The notes under the pieces: generated by a model | Told to the model about the DNA's origin: nothing | Database searches by the model: none | Seen by the model: only the letters and a program-made list of their open reading frames with translations | NCBI GenBank assembly: GCA_030052745.1 | Contig: JANBVO010000001.1 | Coordinates: forward strand, 1,302,001 to 1,366,000 | DNA from: Pleurostoma richardsiae | Lineage: Eukaryota; Ascomycota; Sordariomycetes; Calosphaeriales; Pleurostomataceae | Length of the DNA stretch: 64,000 nt | Reading direction: 5' to 3' | Position numbers and translations under genes: made by a program | Shown here: positions 35,660 through 45,390 of the stretch, piece after piece | Numbering within the stretch: position 1 is the stretch's first letter | Layout: every line of letters begins with the position of its first letter

Positions 35660-37154
35660 CGTGGGCTGAGTGTCACCGAGAACTATGCCTTCTCAAAGTC
35701 GAAGAGAACACGACATTGCAACCTCGCAAGATATCAGCGTGCCTCCATGCGATACTATATACCCGCAAGGTGTGAGAAGTTCCTGCAGAACGCAGAGGGG
35801 TTGTTTCTCCGATGGATGCTTCCCAGGTGAAGCCGAGACATGAGTGAACACTTGCACGATTCCAATCATGGACGCGATATCTATCCTGAACATCTATCTA
35901 CCTTCATCCGACGCAGTTCTATTTCTCATCTCACGGAGTTTCAGCATCTTTAACCATCTCAGACAACTCCATCTTCATCCACAGGCTGCGTTCATGCTTG
36001 TCTTGCCAGTTTCCGGCAGCTTGCATCCTTCTAGAAGAGCTCTGAGATGGGGTTATCTGACCCGTAGGCGGTAGCTGAAGAGTTGTTACTCTGAGCTCTT
36101 ACCCACCGCACGAGCTTCTACGCTGAATCAAGTTCTCGGCAAGACCGACATCCGGCTCCGTCTTGTCACCTGACGCTGGCAACAACTTCCAGTTTACGGA
36201 GCAGACAGTCGACAACCACATGTATATCGGTATAGAGATAGGGAGTGGTAGTGCAAACGGTTCGACTTTGTTCATTGACAGACTCCTCCTTTGACTTGAG
36301 AAGCCGGCAATCTGATGAGCTCTTTCACTTCACCCTATCGTTCAGGCTTTGTCATGGCCATGAAAGAACATAGGGAATCTGTGTACCTACGCGCAAAGTA
36401 AACTGTCTTCCTGTACTCAGTATGTAGGTCTCGAGTATTGAATAGGCATTGTGTGTGTCAGGAAGACGCAGAACATGCGGTTAATGAAACGTGATGTTGC
36501 CAGTTGGGAGCAGCATGTGTGCTCTGACGGGGGGGTAGAATAGCCGTCATAGGACCCCAGCCTATTAGAGAGCGTCTGTTCCTTTGACATGCTGTACTAA
36601 ATGAGGTATTAACGTGCCTAGTATCTACTCCGTACCTACTGGAGATCTCAACTCACATGTGTGTGTGTTGCCAGCTACGTACCCCTCCCGCGTGGGTTGA
36701 TGCCCCTCACGCGAGGGCTATCGATAAGCCGCCGAGGAGGTGAGCGAGCGAGTGCGTGAGTGAGCATTCCACACCTCCTCCCCATCCCGCCGCTCACGCT
36801 TCTGGCTTTCCCACCCAAGGTACAGAAAGTGGTTTGCGCGAAATGCAACCCATAAATACCCGCCGTCAGTCTAGATCTGCCATCTGACTCAAAGTTGGCT
36901 GCAAGACACATTCCAGTCGCCAGAGGGCCCCATCCGGGGAACGTGAAACGCGCGGTCCCTGCGGGAGCACCCCAGACCCGCCCGACGACACCTCATCCAG
37001 CCCCAGCCCAAGCTTTCCCCCGCGACACCGCCAATCCACACGACCAACCCGATCACGAGCTTAACGCAACTCCCAAGAACCGCCAAGAACCCAAGAACCC
37101 TCCTCCTTACGGCCATCGAGACTAGAAGGAACCATCAACGCCCTCCCGCAAACA
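35660..37154. other. Spacer between the coiled-coil gene and the SH3BGR-like gene
   Basis: About 1.5 kb, divergent promoters on both sides. It includes one TACTCCGTAC word at 36626-36635. The stretch 36900-37150 is C/A-rich and without stops in one plus frame, but its translation is Pro-rich and low-complexity; I take it as the leader of the next gene. Confidence 0.55.
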
Positions 37155-38550
37155 ATGGCGTCCTCCTCGGACCAGCCCAAGTCGTACTCGACCGACCCGG
37201 CGCTGTACATCTACACGTCGCTGACGGCGGGCTCGTCGCACATCGTGACGGCCACCTCGCGGCTCGAGACGATCCTCCGGGCCAACCGCGTGCCCTTCAA
37301 GGCCATCGACATCGCCACCGACGAGAAGGCCCGCATGCTCTGGGGCCGCCGCGCCGGCAAGGACGAGTCGGGCCGCCTGCGGAAGCTTCCGGGCCTCGTG
37401 CAGATGGGGCTGGTGCTAGGGGTGAGTTTAACCTTGTTCTGCTCCCCTATACCTGGCTATATGTCATACCACTCGTGGTCCTGCCATGCTTGCCGTGCTC
37501 CCCCTCATTCGCTGCGGGTGCTGCTGGGGTGAGACCATGCGGGACTCGGAAAGACACCGTAGCTCTTGTCCCTCGCTGTTGGCTACACGCCGCGTGGTGG
37601 AGATGAGAGTCCAGACCTGTTCTTCGTTACTGCTTCTAACAGATGCCCTGCGCGGGCGATTCTAGGACCTGGTCGAGATCGAGGAATGGAATGAGTATGG
37701 CGAGCTGAAGCAGCACGTCACCATCTACTACGACGAGTTCACGCAGCCGGCCCTCGGGCAGGCGCCGCCCCCGATGCAGCTCAAGAAACCCGCCACTGCG
37801 TCCGCTGCCGCCGCGCCCACCGCCGCAGCGGCAACCACGACACCGCCACCAGCCCCTGCCGCCCCGCCCCTGCCCGCGGAGAAGGATGCCTCAAAGGAGG
37901 GCGAGAAGAAGACGGCGACAGCAAAGGCAGCAGACGCAGCGGCCAAGGTGACGGTGCCGATCCGGAGCATCGCGGAGGAGGCGGCGGCCAAGGCGAAGCA
38001 GGTGCGCCTGCAGAGCCTGCGGGACAAGGTGTACGGCAAGGGCGGCAGCAAGGAAGACGACAAGGCCGGCCCAGGTGAGGGAGAGGCGGCGGCGAAGGAC
38101 GAAGAGGAGGCCAAGAAGACCGAGCAGGCGGCGGAGGAGCAGCTCGCGGCGCCGGCGGGCGGGCAGGACGCCGAGAGCGAGAGCACCAGCGGGCCGTCCT
38201 TCGACCGGCGGCGGGCGTCGTGGGCCAGCGTGTCGTCGGGCCACCGGGCGGCGGGCCTGCAGTCGCCGACGACGGGCGCGTGGGGCGGGTCGGCGGCGGA
38301 CGGGGACCTGCTGCGGGCGCTGCAGTCGCCGACCAGCACGAGCTGGCGGCCCGTGGACGTGGACGCGCCGGTCACGTCGTACCGCGGGGCGGCGGTCGCG
38401 ATGGCGTCGCAGGAGGAGATCGAGTCGGTGGAGAAGGCGGAGGCGATCCTCGAGGAGCCGGACGAGGAGGAGCGGGAGGCCGAGGAGGACGAGAAGGAGG
38501 CAGAGGAGAAGGCCGAGGAGAAGGCCGAGGAGGACGAGAAGAAGGAGTGA
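37155..38550 (+). CDS. SH3BGR/thioredoxin-like domain protein with long Ala/Glu/Lys tail
   Basis: Two exons, 37155-37421 and 37666-38550, around a 244-bp intron (GTGAGT donor, TTCTAAC branch site), giving 383 residues. The intron is long for this window. Residues 1-120 form a thioredoxin/glutaredoxin-like fold of the SH3-binding glutamic-acid-rich type. It contains LYIYTSLTAG, a helix ending RANRVPFKAIDIATDE, then KLPGLVQMG joined to DLVEIEEWNEYGELKQH. No CxxC redox pair is present, as in other SH3BGR proteins. The rest is low-complexity: Ala/Pro/Thr, a charged segment, a Ser-rich part with LQSPTTGAWG and LQSPTSTSW, and a C-terminal Glu/Lys run (EEKAEEKAEEDEKKE). It is probably a cytosolic adaptor; partners are unknown. 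It converges on PEX6 with 304 bp between stops. Confidence 0.82.
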
Positions 38551-38854
38551 TGATGTTCTGCTTGCATTGCAACATCGGTTTTCTCTCTCTCCCTCCTTCT
38601 TCCTGTTGGGTAACTGTTTGTGTAGCGAACGCGGTCTACTTACTGTATGGCGGCTGGGCGGGCGAGGCGCGTTTGCAAGTGGCGTCTTGATGCTGCGAGG
38701 GGCTTGGAAACAGTTCGACGGAGAGACTCTTGGCCTTCTAGCAATGCGGTCCATACCAAGAAACTTGGATTCTATACCCTCGGACTGTGCTAAGATACAT
38801 ATGCCTCTTATGGCTTTGATGAGGATGCCACTATCCATGCTTTTTGGGGGACCT
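38551..38854. other. Convergent intergenic gap
   Basis: A 304-bp gap between the stop codons of the SH3BGR-like gene (+) and PEX6 (-), so both 3' UTRs must fit or overlap here. A long Arg-rich plus-strand frame crosses it but is a shadow of the two genes. Confidence 0.7.
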
Positions 38855-41800
38855 TCAATCATACAGCCCCTCGTCATCACTCGCCGTCCCGTCCTGGAAC
38901 CCAGCAACGGCCTTCCCCTTCCCCTTGGCCTTGCTACTGATCCCTCCGTCGAACCCGGGCCCATAGTCATCGCTGAACTCGTCGCTGCTGTCGAGAGCCA
39001 CGGCCTTCCCTTTGCCCTTCCCGGAGACCGCCTTCCCCTTACCCTTCGCGCTAGTCCTCGACGCCGACGACGCGCTCCTCCTGTCCAGCAGCGCGCTCGG
39101 CCGCCGTTGCGCCTGGCCGCCGTTGCCGTTACCGTTGCCGTGGCCGTTGGCGGTGTCGCGCCCGCCCTCGAACGTCGCGCGCACCCGCTCGTAGTGCGCC
39201 AGCTCGCCGGCGCTGACGCTGGGCACCAGCTCGCGCTGCGCGTCGGCGAAGTCGTGCCCGTCGACCACGACGGCGACGTCCTCCGGGGAGGCGTAGTGGT
39301 CGAAGAAGTAGGCCGTCGAGACCTGCTGGTGCGGCGGACCGGCGGCGTTCATGGCCCTGATCTTGGCGTCGACGCGCGCGGCCTGGCGCGTCACCGCCTT
39401 GAGCATGGCGTCGCTGCACAGGGCGTAGAAGTCGGCGCCGGTGTAGGTGAAGGGGAGCCTCTCGGCGACGGCGCGGAGGGAGATGGTCGGGTGGAGGGTG
39501 AACCTGCCGAGTCTTGTCAGTCTATGTAGGGAATGTAGAATGAGAGAAAGAGAAGGGGTAGACGTACTTCCTGGTCAGTGCCTCCATGATCGTGAGCTGC
39601 TTCTCGTGGGTGTCCGAGACGCCGAGGTACAGCATCTTGTCGAACCGTCCGGGGCGCAGCAGCGCCGGGTCGAGCAGGTCGGGCCGGTTCGTGGCGCCGA
39701 TGACGAAGACGCCGCCGCCCGTGTCCTCGCCGCCGGACATGCCGTCCAGCTCCGCGAGAAGCTGCGACACGATCCGGTCCATGACGCCGCCGCTGTCGCC
39801 CTGGTTGCCGCGCTTGGGTGCCACGGAGTCGAGCTCGTCGAAGAAGACGACGCACGGGCGCGCGTCGCGCGCGCGCTGGAAGACCCGCCTGACGTTGGCC
39901 TCGGACTCGCCGATGTACATGTTGAGCAGCTCCGGGCCCTTGACGCTGAAGAAGTTGAGGCTGTACTCGGTCGCAATGGCCTTGGCGAGCAGCGTCTTGC
40001 CAGTCCCTGGAGGGCCGTAGAAGAGGATACCAGACCGCTTCTTCATGCCCTTGGCGAACAACTCCGGCCGCTCTAGGGGCAGCTGGATGGTTTCCTTGAC
40101 AGCGTCCTTGACGTTGTTTAGCCCACCGACATCGTCCCACGTCACGTTCGGGATCTTGGGAGCACCGATGGCGTCCGCGAAGTTCTTCCTGGCCGCCTCG
40201 ACCGCGACTTCGAAGTCTGCGGCTGTGAGGCTGCGTGCGGCTGGCCCACCGGCCAATTGTACGTCCCTCACAGTCACTGCCTGGCCGTCGGCGATCGCAG
40301 TTGACGACAGCTTCTCCAGTCGCACGCGCTGAGCGACTAGAGCTCGTTCCACCACGTCGACAAGATCACCAGCCACCAATGCAGCCGTCTTTAGTGCGAC
40401 ACTGCCAAGATCAACCTCGGGATCGAGGGAAATACCCCGGTCGTCGATGATGTTTCTGAGGATGCCCTCTCGCTCCCCCTCATCTGGAGCAGTCATGTCG
40501 AGTTCGTGTGTGAAGAGACCTCGTACCCCATCAGGAACCTTGTCGACTTCAGTGGTTGTCGCGATGAGCACCCTTGCATCGGCAAGTATTTCTTTCAGTG
40601 ACGAGACCATCCGGTCCGCGGTCAGAGCCTCGATATGCCGGATAAGAAGGGCACAAGAGTCCGGTCCACAACTCATTGCCCGTTCTGCTCGGACCTTCAG
40701 GAAGCCCTCGGTCTTCATGTCGCTCCCACCAGAACCAGCATCGTTCACGATATCATAGGCGTCAAGGACGAAGGTATGAAGACCAATATCGAGACAGGCA
40801 TCCCGAGCAACTGCAGTCTTTCCGATGTTCCGCTGTGTCGAGGTCAGGAGAACAGCAAGCGGCGGCAACTTTAGATGTATGGCTCTCTGGCTTGTTGCGG
40901 CGGCCATAAGCTCCCGCAGGCGTCTCCGTAGGGCCGAAATATGTCTCTGTTCTGGCTCCAAAACCGCCGTCGGTGTGGGATCGGAGGGGCGCCGAGGCGG
41001 TTCCTTCAACCCAAGGTAGAAGCGCCAATTGCTGTCCTTGATACCGGGAATCCGGCTAGTCAGGGAGCCTGACTGCTCTAGATGCGTGGTGGAAATTTCG
41101 ATGCAAGCGACTGAGCCCCATGGATCTTCCCAATGGTCTTCCTCTGGTCGTTCCACCTTCACCGGGGCGATGTGCGTGACCTTGAACCAAGCAACCTCGT
41201 CAAATTTCATGGAGCGCCCGGTGCCACTCTTCGAAGCGCCTGCCAGGGCTAAGATATCCTCAATAGCGACTCCGTCACTTCCTGTCGATACGTCATGAAG
41301 TGTCTTTCCCAGCTGGGTATCAATCGGCACGGCAATGAGATCGCCACTCCTGACTATTCTCAGCTTCTTTTCGAAGTAAAGCTTCAGGCCAGCCATAACG
41401 GCTGATTGCACGTCCCTCTCGACAGCTACTGGAGTCCGCACCTGCTGCAGTATGACCTCTCGAGCATAAGGTGGGAGAGAGGCGCCGGTCAGCTTCAGCT
41501 GTGGACCCTTCCCAAGCTGTGGACTTCGCTTCAGGGGCGATATCCGCAGATACGACGGACTGTCAAGGTTGGCTAGGAGCACCGGAGACGCAAAGGCAGC
41601 CGGGCTGGTGGGTTTCTGTATCTGTGACTCGAAGAAGGAGAGTCGCCTCCCATCGTGTCTCGCGCTAGGTATTCTGGTCACTGGCCGATGCGAATATCCT
41701 TCTGGAAGGCTGAAGATTCGCACTGGCCGCCAGTTGGGCTCTTCATGGTCGACTTGTCCAAAGCTTCCCAAGCCAAAATGCCCAAACCCATTAGCGGGAG

Positions 41801-43251
41801 GCTCTTCAGCAGCCTCCAGCCGGACCCAGTCCCCAGAAAAGCAGCCGATCCTAGCGAGATTGCTGATATCTACGTATACACGGGCTTCTTCGTCGTCCTC
41901 AGGGACGACCTTTGGATGTAGAAGTTCAGTAGGTATAGGCCTGATTAACCCCTGAGCCTTGAAAAGCCGGCCTCGCGGGCGATCGGGCCGTGCCGTTGTA
42001 GCGGTAAAGCTCGAGAAAACAGACGCCGGGGTGGCAATGCCGTTGGTCTTCCGTCCGCGACCGAGGGTCATGGGTGTGCCAGGCTGAAGCGTCGACACAC
42101 CGCTCGCATTAGTCGCTGGAAGGGTGGGTGTTTGTAGAGAAATCATGTCATCCATCGAATCGTCCGACAGATCATCGAGCTCCGCACTCGACAGCTCGGA
42201 TTCCTCTGTCTCCGTCGTGGAGGTCACATCATCCGCTGGAGTATCATTCTCGGTCTTGTAGCGTTCTTCTGCAGCAGAGTAGAACTGATCGGTAGCAGTA
42301 TCCTCGTCATCCTCGGCGACGCCTTTAAGCTTTTGTGCCGGTGGTATCCTGGAGGAGACGCGGCCGTTCGCTGTGGATGGGAGGCGCCCTCTCGCCACGA
42401 TGATTCTTGTATGCGGAGAAAGCACGCCTTGCCCGACTGGCTCACACAGCGTGACCTTGCCGGGGTTCGGGGGAACATGCGTAATGGGGTGAGGGGGTAG
42501 AGGCAGAGGAAACAAGTCTCCTGTGTGGACTACCTTCAGCGTACCGAGGGCCACACGGAGAGATGCCGTCAAGCGATCCTCTGGCGAGGAGTCCGCTGCT
42601 GCACCTTTGCCCTTGAGGTCGCGACTGCTCGGGTGCTCACGGAAGAATGTGCCTTCCCCATCTTCAAGTCTCTTCGCCAGTTCGCCCTCCAAGCTCACGA
42701 AGACGGTGTCTAATGACAGTGCAAGGACGTCCAGGACGAGGATCTCGATCCCGCTTCGGCTGTGGCTAGAGAGCTTGGACGGGGCGACTTGCTGCAGGTA
42801 TGTTGCGAAGCTTTGAAGTGCGAGGGACGAGGGCGAGAACTGCACGGTCGAGTGCGCGAGGGCGGTGGATTTCGTTACGGGTACGATAGTCCAGTTCGTG
42901 GAGTCGGAGGAAGGGTTCGGCGCCCAAGGGGCAATAGCGACATGCACGATGTCGGGGAGCGCAACAGGTTCGTCATCACGGGCCGGGTCTTCATGCACGC
43001 GGGTATAGAATTAGCAAACAGCGGACCACACGAACATGACGAGAGAGCAGATAGAGGGACAGAGAGAGGGGGAGTAGCGAACCGGTTTGCAGGTTGGGGA
43101 AGAGGTCGGCGAAAAGATCTTCGGAGAGGATGCCAACGTCGCCTTTCACATGGTCGTCCAGGACCAGCCTGGCGGCAATGGCGGGCTTGTCCTGCCTCCG
43201 CCTCCTCTTGCGCTTCCGGTGCGACAGGTCGACCGAGCCGAACGAACTCAT
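38855..43251 (-). CDS. PEX6: Peroxisomal AAA ATPase Pex6
   Basis: Three exons on the minus strand: 43251-43083, 42988-39568 and 39503-38855, giving 1412 residues. The 94-bp intron joins NLQT to DPARDDEP and the 64-bp intron joins ALTRK to FTLHPTISL. With Pex1, Pex6 pulls ubiquitinated Pex5 from the peroxisomal membrane so that matrix import can continue. The open frame extends upstream of 43251, but the first ATG is there. The N-terminal region includes LDTVFVSLEGELAKRLEDGE. The first AAA domain is degenerate: its P-loop reads TSTQRNIGKT near 770-782 and its Walker B (ALLIRHIEAL) lacks the acidic pair, which is normal for Pex6. The second is intact, with GPPGTGKT at 1048-1055, VVFFDELDS, and ATNRPDLLDPALLRPGRFD. 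The C-terminus has an unusual extension with three KGKGKAV units. Confidence 0.95.
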
Positions 43252-44980
43252 GACTGCGGCTGCAGCTCCGTTTCGCTGCACTGCTGCTTCGAACACTGTT
43301 TTGCTAACAGCGTTGGCCAGAGTGCGGAGTTGGGGAGCTGTGACAGCTGGGGAAAGCTCGTGAAATGGCCCCGGGCCGGCCCCGCAGTTTCTGGGGAGTT
43401 TGGAGGTCCAAGGGGGCCCGTGAAATTCTCCAGTTTTCCTCCTGCACGTACCCGCGCCCCGTGCCGAGGTCCCCCAGCTTCTCCAGACGTTCCTTCTCCA
43501 AACTCAGGTCTCCTAACTCAGGTCTCCTTGCTCTACAGTGTACGCTACGGCGTGGATTAAAGAGTTGGAGGTAGAGTACATGCGAAGCCACATCAGTGAC
43601 ACGCTGTGATCGGCAATCTGGAGAACTCCCCAATGGCGCCAATAGTTTGTTTCATGGCTGCGAGCCTCAGAGATGCTACAGCCTCTCTGTGAGAAGGATG
43701 GTATAGGCCGTTCAGTATGGTACTATGTAGGTAGTTGACCTCGGCAGTTTGCCTGTTCGAAGGCGTCTAGACCCATGTGGGTACTTGGATGAATACAAGG
43801 AATACGAATCCTCAATAGTCTATCTATAGGTGCGAGCAGATCGCACTTGACATCAGGTTGGTCGCGGCTGGAAACTGTTTAAGTGCGTGGAAACAAACAT
43901 GAGAGCCATTTCAAGTCATCTTGGCCATCGATCACCCACCATCCAATATCGAGTCTGCAAAAGTCTGGTAACTTAGCGAGCCGCCCGAGAAGATCGATCA
44001 GACAATTGCTGGTGCGTCTTAACCGGGGAGACACCTTTATCGCTCTAGCTGTCTAGGTGGTCAGAATACTCCGTGAGTTGCGACGATCACTGATTGATCT
44101 TGCGGGCCACTTCCTCGATGTATTCTCCGAAGGGGATGCATCATGTCTGGGACATGGGTAATTCTTGGAACAAGATTCCGAGCTGCTGCAGTCGGCGACG
44201 CCTCTCACGCATGAGTACAACATTCCGCCTCTTCTTCTCATAGGCAGATGTTCTTGCCCGTGTGTCAGCGACCGTTGTTGCACAGCATATTCGGTCCGCC
44301 ATAAGTTGCATTCAGGCATCGACACGCAGACTTCTGTGGTCAATTGAGTTTTGCTGGGGTAACGGTGTACTATCGCCAGCGCTCCTTTTGGCTCTTCTAG
44401 GCTTTTCTCTGCCTTAGGTACTCAAGTACTCTACTCTAGAATCAAGACCCCTACTATGTACAATCGACGGACTGGAATGAGAGCCCGTCGACGTTGGCGT
44501 CAGAGGCTGTGCCCGTTTGTTCCAGTGTTAGCGCCAACGCGCCACCGAGATTTCTGCTGAAGTTGAGGCGACAAACGTCATCGTCGATGCCAGGGAGCCA
44601 ACCACTACCGGTGGTTCAGCTCCGCAACGCGTGGGCGACTGGGTGTTCTGGGTGTTGATAGCACCCTTTCCCGGCTGTGAGACCCGCCGCCGCTTTGCCG
44701 GTTTGCTGCTGGTTCGTGCTGGTTCTTGCTGGTCCACGCACTCTCGTCATGGCTTCGAGGCCCTCTGTGGCTGGTGCCGAACTGGATCTTCAAGACGTGC
44801 AAGCTAAAAATCCGGGTCTGCTGGCGGCCCAGACCAATGAAGGCGTTGCGTCATGACGCATCTCGCATTGGTCCCTTCACAGCCTCCACCCTCCTGGTGT
44901 AAGAGGGGCCGGTCCTAAAAGGGTGTGTGTGCGTGTGTGCGTGTGTGCGTGTGTGCGTGTGTGCGTGTGTGCGTGTGTGC

Positions 44981-45011
<31 letters not shown>

Positions 45012-45390
45012 TATCGGCTATGCGCGCCGTGTTGCGAGTCGCGGAGGCGGTCAAAATATGTCATGGCTATCCAACCCAATTGGATCGCAATCGAACCTCT
45101 CTGGGACCATCCTGGGCCAGGATCTCCTTTTTATTGCCTGATCTCAGATCTAGCGGTCTGAATATTTTTTGGTTTTCAAGATTCTGGCTTGTGATTGCTG
45201 TCTTATTGCTGTCCTATATGCCTCAAGCCCTTTCCCACCTCTGTCCCTGCCTCTGCCATTGCGTGGCACACATTGACACTACCCAACTCGTCTTGACACT
45301 CCCACTTTCTTCTCCCTCGCCTGTTTCCTAGGCAATCGGCTGCGTCTAGTTCTACTGCTCTCTTTAGAGAGCCGGACGGGGTTGGAAAGC
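43252..45390. other. Divergent promoter region between PEX6 and the lipase gene
   Basis: About 2.1 kb between two divergent starts. It contains a microsatellite (44922-45012), a TACTCCGTG word at 44068-44076 and a TACTATGTAGGTAG 14-mer near 43721 that recurs near 61301. The final 130 bp are pyrimidine-rich leader. No supported gene. Confidence 0.55.
44922..45012 (+). repeat. GTGTGTGC / GT microsatellite
   Basis: About 91 bp: a run of GTGTGTGC octamers (about seven copies), a GTGAGT interruption, then roughly ten pure GT units. It lies about 380 bp before the lipase start. Such tracts vary in length between isolates and can form Z-DNA; whether it affects expression is unknown. Confidence 0.95.

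Noticed and set aside
38075-39529. A 484-codon Arg-rich plus-strand frame
   Set aside because: It is an out-of-frame read of the SH3BGR-like tail and an antisense read of the PEX6 last exon. Both real genes have domains and fitting introns.
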